Origin: G965195345 sp965277775
Lineage (GTDB): Bacteria; Pseudomonadota; Gammaproteobacteria; CAKMZV01
Reading direction: 5' to 3'
Length of the DNA stretch: 64,000 bases
Assembly: GCA_965277775.1 (NCBI GenBank)
Contig: OZ255843.1
Coordinates: 1,488,001-1,552,000, forward strand
Below are positions 35,337 through 42,629 of this stretch, piece after piece (the stretch's first letter is position 1; every line of letters begins with the position of its first letter). Under the pieces are notes generated by a model, which saw only the letters and a program-made list of their open reading frames with translations, was not told where the DNA came from and made no database searches. The translations under genes and the position numbers were made by a program.

Positions 35337-36269
35337 TTAATTCAATTTATTCTTTGTTAATAAATCAGCAACTTCTTGAGCTATGAGGTGACTGACACGG
35401 ACATTGGATTCTTGAGTAACCCCAGCAATATGTGGGGTTAATATCAAATTTGGAATATTTGCAAAGCATTTGCCAGCATCGTTATCTACTGGCTCGTTTG
35501 TAAAGGTGTCTATGGCAGCGCCAAGTAGCTTTCTATTTTTCATCGCGTTTATCAGTGCCTGTTCATCAACTATGCCACCGCGTGCTGAATTGATCAATAC
35601 TGCGTTATCTTTCATTTGGGCAATGGCTTCGGCATCGATTAAATTTTTAGTGGCAGGGGTCAGCGGTGTATGCAAACTAACAATATCAGCCTCGGATAAT
35701 AGCTCAGATAGATTGTCTTTATGCGTGATCCCATGCCATACCTGATCATTCGGAGCAATGTAGGGGTCATAAGCCATAACCTGCATGTCTAAGGCTTGCG
35801 CTTTGTTCGCAGTCTTTTGCGCAATGGCACCAAAACCAACCAAGCCTATTGTTTTATTGGCGACCTCGTAGCCCATGCAATCTTGTCTCGGCCAACTGCC
35901 GTTGATAACGTCTCGATTTGCGTGATACGCATTGCGGAGCAGCATCATAGCAGACGTAATGACATATTCAGCGACTGCATTATCGTTTGCCCCAGTAGCG
36001 GGAATAACGCGAATATTCCTTTGAGAACAAGCCTCTAAATCGATATTATCCAGACCAACGCCCAAACGGCCAACCACTTGTAATTGAGGCGCTGCGTTTA
36101 ACAACGCCTCATTAACTTGTGTTTTGTTGCGAACTATGAGCGCCTGAGCATCCGGTATTAGGTCAGCAAGCGAACCATCGCTCTCGGGCAAATAATCAAC
36201 ATCAAAGCCTAGTGCTAAGTTTGATACCGCTGATTGATCCATAAATTCAGCGATAACAATACGCTGCAT
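35337..36269 (-). CDS. D-isomer-specific 2-hydroxyacid dehydrogenase (SerA-like)
   Basis: 310 residues. NAD-dependent oxidoreductase of the phosphoglycerate/2-hydroxyacid dehydrogenase family. VVGRLGVGLDNIDL marks the substrate domain, TIGLVGFGAIAQ the Rossmann glycine motif, NSARGGIVDEQAL holds the catalytic Arg, and LTPHIAGVTQES the catalytic His; the Glu lies between in TFTNEP. It lacks the C-terminal ACT domain of true serine-pathway SerA. It sits 1 base after tctC inside the transporter operon, so it probably acts on the imported 2-hydroxy or 2-keto acid (inference). The precise substrate is unknown. Confidence 0.92.
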   Translation of the reverse strand: MQRIVIAEFMDQSAVSNLALGFDVDYLPESDGSLADLIPDAQALIVRNKTQVNEALLNAAPQLQVVGRLGVGLDNIDLEACSQRNIRVIPATGANDNAVAEYVITSAMMLLRNAYHANRDVINGSWPRQDCMGYEVANKTIGLVGFGAIAQKTANKAQALDMQVMAYDPYIAPNDQVWHGITHKDNLSELLSEADIVSLHTPLTPATKNLIDAEAIAQMKDNAVLINSARGGIVDEQALINAMKNRKLLGAAIDTFTNEPVDNDAGKCFANIPNLILTPHIAGVTQESNVRVSHLIAQEVADLLTKNKLN

Positions 36270-36270
36270 G

Positions 36271-37221
36271 TTATTTTAAAACGCCGGACTGTTTCGCAGC
36301 TTTCACGTAAATGTCAGAAATTTCTTTGATGAACGCATCATACTTTTTGTAATCCACATCCAGTAACGCCATCCCATCATTCTCCATTCTTTTTCTGAAC
36401 TCAGGATCAGCGTTGATGGCAGCGATGGCATTTGACATTTGCTGGCGAATTTTTTCAGGCGTTGATTTAGGAACGGCTATACCACGGTAAGCACCAGAGA
36501 CTAAATTAAACCCTAACTCTTTAAAAGTAGGGACATCTGGAAACTTTGGATGTCTTTCATCCATAGCTACGGCCAGTAACCTCACCTTGTCAGCGTGTTT
36601 CGCACCTACAGAGGTATAACCCCATTCAGATTTCACCTGTCCGCCTAATAAAGCAGTGACCGCTTTGCCAGTTCCTTTAAAAGAAACATAGGTTGATTTA
36701 ATACCAGCCATTTCATCAAAGCGAACTTGTGCCAAATGGTTAGCAGTTCCTTTACCTGAACCAGAAAGCGTTAATTTTCCTGGATTCTTTTTAGCGTAAT
36801 CAATTAGATCTTGCAAGGTTTTAAACGGGCTGTCTTTTTTCACAACAAGGGCATCGGGTGTGTAGTGAAACATATAAACGCCTACGATGTCTTCAGTCTT
36901 AAAACCCACATCCTTTTGTCTCGGTTTGATAATAATATGGGGCAAATTAATACCCATAATATTGTAGCCATCACCTTTCATCTTATTCAATTGTGCCCAA
37001 CCCAGCGCACCGCCACCGCCAGGCTTGTATGAGATGACTAAATCCTCACCAAATTTATCCTTAAAAAAGGATTGCTGATGACGTGCCGTAATATCGGACT
37101 CACCCCCTGGACCAAATGGGATCACATAATTGACTGATTTTTCAGGAAAATCATGGCTAAATGCCACAAGTGGGAATGAAAACAGCACCAAAAACAGGGC
37201 TAAAGATCGTTTGATATTCAT
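36271..37221 (-). CDS. tctC: Tripartite tricarboxylate transporter substrate-binding protein (TctC/Bug family)
   Basis: 316 residues from the ATG at 37221 (MNIKRSLALF), preferred because GGAG lies 7-8 bases upstream. The N-terminal signal peptide is basic, then hydrophobic, with probable cleavage after about AFS. The Bug-family fold follows: VNYVIPFGPGGESDITAR forms the ligand loop, and GSGKGTANHLAQV and PDVPTFKELGFNLVSGAYRG are family hallmarks. Periplasmic receptor for the TctAB permease. First gene of the operon tctC-dehydrogenase-tctA-tctB. Bug ligands are usually carboxylates, and this one is not predictable. Confidence 0.94.
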   Translation of the reverse strand: MNIKRSLALFLVLFSFPLVAFSHDFPEKSVNYVIPFGPGGESDITARHQQSFFKDKFGEDLVISYKPGGGGALGWAQLNKMKGDGYNIMGINLPHIIIKPRQKDVGFKTEDIVGVYMFHYTPDALVVKKDSPFKTLQDLIDYAKKNPGKLTLSGSGKGTANHLAQVRFDEMAGIKSTYVSFKGTGKAVTALLGGQVKSEWGYTSVGAKHADKVRLLAVAMDERHPKFPDVPTFKELGFNLVSGAYRGIAVPKSTPEKIRQQMSNAIAAINADPEFRKRMENDGMALLDVDYKKYDAFIKEISDIYVKAAKQSGVLK

Positions 37222-37446
37222 AAAGTACTCCAAAAATGATTAATACAACAATCAAGCAAAAAGGTTAAAACACGAACGATAAAACCCCATTACCCGATTA
37301 CAAACATACAAACCACATTCACGTATGAAGTGTTTAAACACCGTGCTTTTGTATGCAAGCCATGCACCATTATACGCAGTGGGGTGATTGTGTCAAATGC
37401 TCATTGTAAAACCCACGACTGTCTCATTCGTCATTCCTTCCCTCTA
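37222..37446. other. Upstream region of the tctC operon
   Basis: About 225 bases between tctC and array B. It should contain the operon promoter on the minus strand. A partial palindrome AAGTGTTTAAACAC at about 37328-37341 is visible. No regulator gene is adjacent and no confident -35/-10 pair was recognised. Confidence 0.35.
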
Positions 37447-37673
37447 ATTCCCCTCTATGGAGGGTCGCCCGTTAGGGCTTTTCATTCCCCTCCTTCGGAG
37501 GGGTGCCGGTTAGGGCTATTCATTCCCCTCCTTTGGAGGGGTGCCCGTTAGGGCTGTTCATTCCCCTCCCTTGGAGGGGTGCCCGTTAGGGCTGTTCATT
37601 CCCCTCCCTTGGAGGGGTGCCCGTTAGGGCTGTTCATTCCCCTCCTCTGGAGGGGTGCCCGTTAGGGCTGTTC

Positions 37674-37819
37674 ATTCCCCTCCCTTGGAGGGGTGCCCGT
37701 TAGGGCGGGGTGGTCTCTTAGGTAATTTTTATAATTCTTTGTTATTTCATAGAACATCCTTAAATAGAAGAAACCACCCCGTCAGGCTCCGCCTGCCACC
37801 CCTCCGAAGGAGGGGAATT
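37674..37819. mobile_element. Short DUF559-derived element, copy 1
   Basis: 146 bases with left and right inverted ends like the full element, joined through CTTAGGTAATTTTTATAATTC. Relative to the element at 31767-32230 the middle 317 bases are lost at an AGGTA microhomology. The first ten or so codons of DUF559 remain but are interrupted by a stop. Its left end is also the seventh unit of the 38-base tandem. Confidence 0.8.
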
Positions 37820-37933
37820 TAGCCCATCATCCCTGTGAAAGCGGTAATTCATTAAAACATAGCCACCCTTAGAAAGAAGAACCACCCAGTGAGACTTTTA
37901 ATTCCCCACTCCTCAGTCCCGTCAGGGCTTTTC

Positions 37934-38080
37934 ATTCCCCTCCTCTGGAGGGGTGCCCGTTAGGGCGGGGTGGTCTCTTAGGTAATTGTTTATAATTCTT
38001 TGTCATTCTCATAGACCACCCTTAAATAGAAGAAACCACCCCGTCAGGCTCCGCCTGCCACCCCTACGAAGAGGGGAATT
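37934..38080. mobile_element. Short DUF559-derived element, copy 2
   Basis: 147 bases, with the same AGGTA deletion junction as copy 1. The residual start region keeps the TTCTCATAGA sequence of the full-length gene more closely than copies 1, 3 and 4 (which have TTTCATAGA). The right end has CCTACGAAGAGG, a change in the outer hairpin shared with copy 3. Confidence 0.8.
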
Positions 38081-38195
38081 TAGCCTTTCATTCCCGTGAA
38101 AGCGGTAATCCATTAAATCATAGAACATCCTTAAATAGAAGAACCACCCAGTGAGACTTTTAATTCCCCACTCCTCAGTCCCGTCAGGGCTTTTC

Positions 38196-38341
38196 ATTCC
38201 CCTCCTTTGGAGGGGTGCCCGTTAGGGCGGGGTGGTCTCTTAGGTAATTGTTTATAATTCTTTGTTATTTCATAGAACATCCTTAAATAGAAGAAACCAC
38301 CCCGTCAGGCTCCGCCTGCCACCCCTACGAAGAGGGGAATT
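38196..38341. mobile_element. Short DUF559-derived element, copy 3
   Basis: 146 bases, same ends and same AGGTA junction. The outer hairpin of the left end reads CCTTTGG instead of CCTTCGG, still able to pair. Begins 262 bases after copy 2. Confidence 0.8.
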
Positions 38342-38457
38342 TAGCCTTTCATTCCCTTGAAAGCGGTAATCCATTAAAACATAGACCACCCTTTAGAAAG
38401 AAGAACCACCCAGTGAGACTTTTAATCCCCCACTCCTCAGTCCCGTCAGGGCTTTTC

Positions 38458-38603
38458 ATTCCCCTCCTTTGGAGGGGTGCCCGTTAGGGCGGGGTGGTCT
38501 CTTAGGTAATTGTTTATAATTCTTTGTTATTTCATAGAACATCCTTAAATAGAAGAAACCACCCCGTCAGGCTTCGCCTGCCACCCCTCCGAAGAGGGGA
38601 ATT
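38458..38603. mobile_element. Short DUF559-derived element, copy 4
   Basis: 146 bases, same ends and junction. Begins 262 bases after copy 3. Its right end has the GGCTTCGCC inner hairpin of the full-length element. Confidence 0.8.
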
Positions 38604-38612
38604 TAGTACATC

Positions 38613-38758
38613 ATTCCCTCCTTGGAGGGGTGCCCGTTAGGGCGGGGTGGTCTCTTAGGTAATTGTTTATAATTCTTTGTTGTTCTCATAGACGACCCTT
38701 AAATAGAAGAAACCACCTCGTCAGGCTTCGCCTGCCACCCCTCCAAGGGAGGGGAATT
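38613..38758. mobile_element. Short DUF559-derived element, copy 5
   Basis: 146 bases, same junction, but only 9 bases after copy 4 because the intervening spacer is missing. The left end is slightly worn (ATTCCCTCCTTGG). The end of this copy is 26 bases before the GNAT start codon. Confidence 0.8.
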
Positions 38759-38784
38759 TAGCCTTCACTACCTTACATCAAATT

Positions 38785-39327
38785 ATGAATATAAGAATAG
38801 CAAATCTGGATGATCTTGGTGGCATTGTCGATATCTATAACCAAGCAATAACAGCAGGAGATCGAACAGCGGACATTTCAACCTTTGATGTAAACAATAG
38901 GATTGAATGGTTTGAGCAGCACCCGCCCGAAAAATATCCGATCGCGGTTGCAACAGTCAATGACACACTTGTTGGGTACTTAACACTAAGTGAATACCGT
39001 CCTGGCCGTAAGGCGCTATGTCGTACTGCTGAGGTTAGTTTCTATGTGCACTTTCAGCATCACCATCAAGGCATAGGGTCGAACCTTCTAAAGTACGCTA
39101 TTGATCATTGTCCATCGCTGCAAATAAAAACGCTCATAGCCATGCTTGTTGAAAGTAATCAAGCGAGCATTAAGTTTTTGGAAAGATTTGGTTTTGAAAA
39201 ATGGGGGCATATGCCAAAAATTATCGAATTCGATGGTCGTCAAGTCGGTCATTTATATTATGGGTTACGTATTGAAGAACATGGCATGATGCCACCATTA
39301 GGAAAATCAGCAGGGTCGAGAACTTGA
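38785..39327 (+). CDS. GNAT-family N-acetyltransferase (phosphinothricin-acetyltransferase-like)
   Basis: 180 residues with one GNAT domain. MNIRIANLDDLGGIVDIYNQ is the N-terminal strand-helix, AEVSFYVHFQHHHQGIGSNLL holds the acetyl-CoA-binding Q-x-x-G-I-G motif, and SIKFLERFGFEKWGHMPKI is the C-terminal GFE-x-x-G segment of the Pat-like group. Such enzymes acetylate small amines or toxins; the substrate is not predictable. No good Shine-Dalgarno is seen. The gene starts just after repeat array B, so any promoter lies inside the repeats. Confidence 0.85.
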   Translation: MNIRIANLDDLGGIVDIYNQAITAGDRTADISTFDVNNRIEWFEQHPPEKYPIAVATVNDTLVGYLTLSEYRPGRKALCRTAEVSFYVHFQHHHQGIGSNLLKYAIDHCPSLQIKTLIAMLVESNQASIKFLERFGFEKWGHMPKIIEFDGRQVGHLYYGLRIEEHGMMPPLGKSAGSRT

Positions 39328-39440
39328 GGGGTCGCTGCGACATAGTAGGAGGCTGAAGCCAAACAAAATCACATCTTATGGTGTGGTCGGTCAGCATTTT
39401 CATATACTCAAAACGTTGAGTCGCTAAGGCTTATTTGTTG

Positions 39441-39884
39441 CTATGAGTCTAAATGATTATTAAGCACTTTCAATGCGTCAAGCGTTGATTGCAACTCGGT
39501 TTCATTAATTTCATTTGCTATACCATTCACCCAGGGTGTTTGTTTTGCCATGACTTTGTCAAAGGTGTCTTGGCCTTTGCTGGTAAGTATCAGTAACTTC
39601 GCACGTTGATGATTAGGGTTATGTTGGGTTACGAGTAATCCACTTTTCACCATCTCATTAGCCAGCCTTTGAACGGCTTGCCTTGACTGCCCCATCTTTC
39701 GAGCTATTTCAGGCACAGTTAATGCCCGAGCTTCATTTGATAGTGCACCAAGTACCTTCCAACGTGCACTGGTTATACCTAATTCTTTGGTTAATTGATC
39801 TCCAGCTGATACCAGCAAGCCATTTAATTTAAATGTTTCCAGTATTATTTCGGTTAGTATGGTGCCTTGTTGAGTACGTTTCAT
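39441..39884 (-). CDS. MarR-family transcriptional regulator
   Basis: 147 residues with a winged helix-turn-helix: TSARWKVLGALSNEARALTV, then PEIARKMGQSRQAVQRLANE (recognition helix), then SGLLVTQHNPNHQRAKLLIL (wing). MarR proteins are dimeric, usually ligand-released repressors. The gene is divergent from a membrane-protein gene at 39984, and two TGACA...TGTCA palindromes fill the 99 bases between them, so it most likely represses both genes. Confidence 0.92.
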   Translation of the reverse strand: MKRTQQGTILTEIILETFKLNGLLVSAGDQLTKELGITSARWKVLGALSNEARALTVPEIARKMGQSRQAVQRLANEMVKSGLLVTQHNPNHQRAKLLILTSKGQDTFDKVMAKQTPWVNGIANEINETELQSTLDALKVLNNHLDS

Positions 39885-39904
39885 AATAGATTCTTTAAAT
39901 AATG

Positions 39905-39959
39905 TGACAATATGTTGTCAACTCATGAGAGTATGATATAAAATGACAACATACTGTCA
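39905..39959. promoter_or_regulatory. Twin operator palindromes between marR and the divergent membrane-protein gene
   Basis: Site 1 is TGACAATATGTTGTCA (39905-39920), a perfect 6-bp inverted repeat around 4 bases. Site 2 is TGACAACATACTGTCA (39944-39959), TGACA/TGTCA around 6 bases. Their centres are 39 bases apart. The A+T-rich stretch between them (ATGATATAAAATG) probably carries promoter elements. Paired 16-base palindromes are typical MarR dimer targets. Confidence 0.65.
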
Positions 39960-39983
39960 TTTTATATCAGGAGGATACTAATA

Positions 39984-40439
39984 GTGAAAAGTAAAATACA
40001 TTTTATCGCGGCCATAATTGCGACTCTTTGCATAGCGACTTTTTTCAGCTCAACCATAATAGTCGAGCTGTTTGGTTCAGCTGAATCAGTTGCAAAAATT
40101 AAAAGTTTTATCGTCACCCCTGGATTATTTATCTTAATTCCAACCATGGCTATGGTTGGAGGAACCGGCTTTGCTTTGTCAAAAAACAGAGTGGGTCGAT
40201 TGATCAGTGATAAAAAAAAGCGAATGCCGTTTATCGCCGCAAATGGTTTGTTGGTGTTAACGCCTTGTGCTATCTTTCTAAATAATTGGGCAGCTGTTGG
40301 ATCATTTGATTCAACTTTTTATATCGTACAAGGAATAGAGCTGTTAGCAGGCGCTATCAATTTGACATTAATGGGTATGAATATGCGCGATGGATTAAAA
40401 ATGACTGGCAAATTACGACGTCGAAAAACAATTGTCTAA
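39984..40439 (+). CDS. Hypothetical membrane protein, divergent from marR
   Basis: 151 residues with about four hydrophobic segments (roughly 5-28, 42-62, 84-103 and 115-135) and a basic C-terminus (KLRRRKTIV). The start is GTG at 39984, chosen because AGGAGG ends about 9 bases upstream. I recognise no named family. Its position opposite a MarR regulator behind shared operators suggests an inducible function such as export or stress response; this is inference. Confidence 0.7.
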   Translation: MKSKIHFIAAIIATLCIATFFSSTIIVELFGSAESVAKIKSFIVTPGLFILIPTMAMVGGTGFALSKNRVGRLISDKKKRMPFIAANGLLVLTPCAIFLNNWAAVGSFDSTFYIVQGIELLAGAINLTLMGMNMRDGLKMTGKLRRRKTIV

Positions 40440-40595
40440 AGTCAAATCACATTATAAAACCTCATAATCAATTTTAGCGAAGTAAATCATATGTCAAAAT
40501 CGATGCTCAATGAAAGCAAACGCCATTGTTCAAGGTGCGCATCAACAGCTTTAATTAAATGGTTTGTATAGACTGCCTGATTGTGCCGACCATGC

Positions 40596-40623
40596 TTGAA
40601 GATCTGAAAGAAGGCCTTATAAT
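40596..40623 (+). promoter_or_regulatory. Candidate sigma-70 promoter of the gene at 40663
   Basis: TTGAAG (40596-40601) and TATAAT (40618-40623) are 16 bases apart, about 40 bases before the ATG. A good match to consensus, and no terminator lies between. Confidence 0.6.
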
Positions 40624-40662
40624 GAAATTTGGATAAAAACAAATCAAAGAAAGGAGATATTT

Positions 40663-40968
40663 ATGTATAAGGAGAATTCAATGGATAACGAGCAACTTAA
40701 AAGATGTCTAATGAGTATCGGCAAAGCCACTTTTGTAAAGCACTATAAAATGTTTACAAACCGCGTTTATTCCAATAGAGATTTGGTTGAATTCCTCATG
40801 GAAGCAGAGGGTTATACAAAAAATAGTGCACGAACGAAAGTTAGCCAATCACGAAGGATTATTAAATGTGGGAGAGCCAAGGATGCCTTTGAAATGATAG
40901 CGGATTCGTCAATTAGAGTTCCAACTGCAATCAAAGATCAAGCCAGACAATTAGCCAAAACTTTATAA
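40663..40968 (+). CDS. Hypothetical 101-residue protein
   Basis: Reads MYKENSMDNEQLKRCLMSIG at its start; a second ATG in frame at 40681 gives 95 residues. Each start has its own Shine-Dalgarno (AAAGGAG and AAGGAG), so either or both could be used. The protein is basic and helical. VYSNRDLVEFLMEAEGYTKN followed by SARTKVSQSRRIIKCGRAKDA suggests a possible helix-turn-helix, with no family recognised. The clear promoter and ribosome sites indicate a genuine gene. Repeat array C starts about 35 bases after the stop. Confidence 0.65.
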   Translation: MYKENSMDNEQLKRCLMSIGKATFVKHYKMFTNRVYSNRDLVEFLMEAEGYTKNSARTKVSQSRRIIKCGRAKDAFEMIADSSIRVPTAIKDQARQLAKTL

Positions 40969-41002
40969 TGCGGTTCGCTTAAGACAAGCAGCTGTAATCA
41001 TC

Positions 41003-41410
41003 GTCATTCCTCCCCTTTAATTCCACTCTATGGAGGATTGGCGGTTCTGGCTTTCGCGGGAGGGAAATTTAGCCTTTCATTCCCTTGTAAGCGGTAATCC
41101 ATTAAAAACATAGACCATCCTTAGAAAGAAGAACCACCCCGCCAGGCTTCGCCTGCCACCCCTCCGAAGGAGGGGAATTTAGCCCTTCATTCCCTTAGTT
41201 AGAAGAAACCACCCCGTCAGGCTTCGCCTGCCACCCCTCCGAAGAGGGGAATTTAGTCTTTCATTCCCTTAGAAAGAAGAAACCACCCCGTCAGGCTTCG
41301 CCTGCCACCCCTCCGAGGGAGGGGAATTTAGCCTTTCATTCCCCTCCCTCGGAGGGGTGCCCGTTAGGGCGGGGTGGTTCACGCTTTAACGGGAATGACG
41401 ATAAGGCATC
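41003..41410. repeat. Palindromic repeat array C
   Basis: About 400 bases with a worn left end, three complete right ends (with GGCTTCGCC inner hairpins, around 41146, 41222 and 41293) and a final left end at about 41337-41380 (ending GGGGTGGT) attached to a CGCTTTAACGGGAATGACG motif of the second repeat family. No gene. The remaining 41411-41566 contains a TATAAT at 41461-41466 that may serve the lipase gene; no -35 fits well. Confidence 0.88.
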
Positions 41411-41566
41411 ACTGAGCAAAACCTTGGGCAGTTGAACGCTTATGCAGTAGCGCATCATCATATAATGATACTCAAGCCAGTGGCATGGAAAATGCCCTTG
41501 GCGTACCACGCTCTATTGAGATGGGACGATAAGTATAAAAACTTTAACACGGAAAATTAAAAACAT

Positions 41567-42619
41567 ATGTCAAATATATTAATTAAATCGATCGCAGAGA
41601 AAAATGAAATTAAAACCTTACTGGCAAAAAAAATGCCCAGTTACAGAAAAGCCTATAGCGATAGAACTGCTTGGCTGATGGCATGTATTTCTGAATTGGC
41701 TTATATAAAGTTTAACCCTTTAATCAAAGATTCAACAAAAGAGCGAGTCATAAAGCAAGTATCCGATCTTATGGATATAAAAGCACTCAGTACGCTTATT
41801 GAACATTTTGGTTATGATGCAGAGGAAGAAAAGAAAAAATTAGAAGAAAACGTCGCCTTTCTAAATCTTAGGCTGATTGAAACATTTGACAATGAAGGCA
41901 CACAAGCTATTTTACTTGAGGATGAGACTTACCTTTTTTTAGGATTTAGGGGGACAGAACCCACAAGTGTCAAGGACATTAAGTCTGACGTTAATGCGAT
42001 TACGAAAACTTGTGGTACTGGTGGAAAAGTCCATTCGGGTTTTGATGAGGCATTTGGCCAAACTGCGGTTGCTATTCAGGAGGCTTTAGATCAAGCGGAA
42101 TATAAAGACAAACCGCTTTTTATAACAGGTCATAGTTTGGGTGGGGCATTGGCGACAATTGCCGCTAAAAAACTGACTCATAAAGGCGGTATCGCGGCTT
42201 GTTATACTTTTGGTTCACCCAGGGTTGGAAATGTTGAATGGGCAACAGGGATTAAAGTTCCAATTTATAGGGTAGTCAACGCTGTTGACCCAGTGACCAT
42301 GATGCCACTCGGTGCTGTCGCTGTTGAGAGCATTTCTTGGGTGTTTGGATTTATTCCTTATGTTGGAGCAACCATAAAAAAACTGTTAAGTTCAAAATTT
42401 GGTGGTTATTACCACTGTGGAAACATGAGATATTTAAGCATTTGCAAACCTGGCGATTACAACAATGTTCAGTTACTCTATAGCGTGAGTTTTATATTTA
42501 GAGTGAGAGCATTTTTAATAAGCAAAATATCTGGTATAAAAATACCTGCAGACCACTCTATCAGTGTTTATAGAAATAAATTAAAAGTTATTGCAAGCAA
42601 GCGGAATAAAGATTCATAA
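41567..42619 (+). CDS. Lipase, class 3 (alpha/beta hydrolase)
   Basis: 350 residues. Lipase_3 family: YLFLGFRGTEPTSVKD carries the oxyanion strand, KVHSGFDEAF is the typical lead-in, and FITGHSLGGALATIAA holds the nucleophile Ser190. YTFGSPRVGN follows, then VVNAVDPVTMMP with candidate Asp241 and YYHCGNM with candidate His283. No signal peptide is visible, so it is probably cytoplasmic or exported by another route. It has a helical N-terminal extension of about 100 residues. The gene lies alone between repeat arrays C and D. Lipid substrate unknown; a role as an effector or phospholipase is possible but unsupported. Confidence 0.88.
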   Translation: MSNILIKSIAEKNEIKTLLAKKMPSYRKAYSDRTAWLMACISELAYIKFNPLIKDSTKERVIKQVSDLMDIKALSTLIEHFGYDAEEEKKKLEENVAFLNLRLIETFDNEGTQAILLEDETYLFLGFRGTEPTSVKDIKSDVNAITKTCGTGGKVHSGFDEAFGQTAVAIQEALDQAEYKDKPLFITGHSLGGALATIAAKKLTHKGGIAACYTFGSPRVGNVEWATGIKVPIYRVVNAVDPVTMMPLGAVAVESISWVFGFIPYVGATIKKLLSSKFGGYYHCGNMRYLSICKPGDYNNVQLLYSVSFIFRVRAFLISKISGIKIPADHSISVYRNKLKVIASKRNKDS

Positions 42620-42629
42620 GAAAGCTCAC

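Larger units (their letters stand above)
37447..38762. repeat. Palindromic repeat array B
   Basis: Two parts. 37447 to about 37711 is a tandem of seven left ends with a 38-base period (starts at 37447, 37484, 37522, 37560, 37598, 37636, 37674), each with hairpins CCCCTCC/GGAGGGG and GCCC-GTTA-GGGC and a TGTTC linker. The second part, 37674-38758, carries five short DUF559-derived elements. The first four repeat at about 261-base intervals because a spacer of roughly 115 bases separates them; that spacer contains a GTGAAAGCGGTAATCCATT motif. No gene is present; the GNAT gene starts 23 bases after it. Confidence 0.92.

Noticed and set aside
37330..37551. 73-codon plus-strand frame leading into array B
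   Set aside because: Its C-terminal half is translated repeat, it has no Shine-Dalgarno, and it shows no recognisable protein.
38009..38197. 62-codon minus-strand frame in array B
   Set aside because: Composed of repeat-derived sequence; not a gene.
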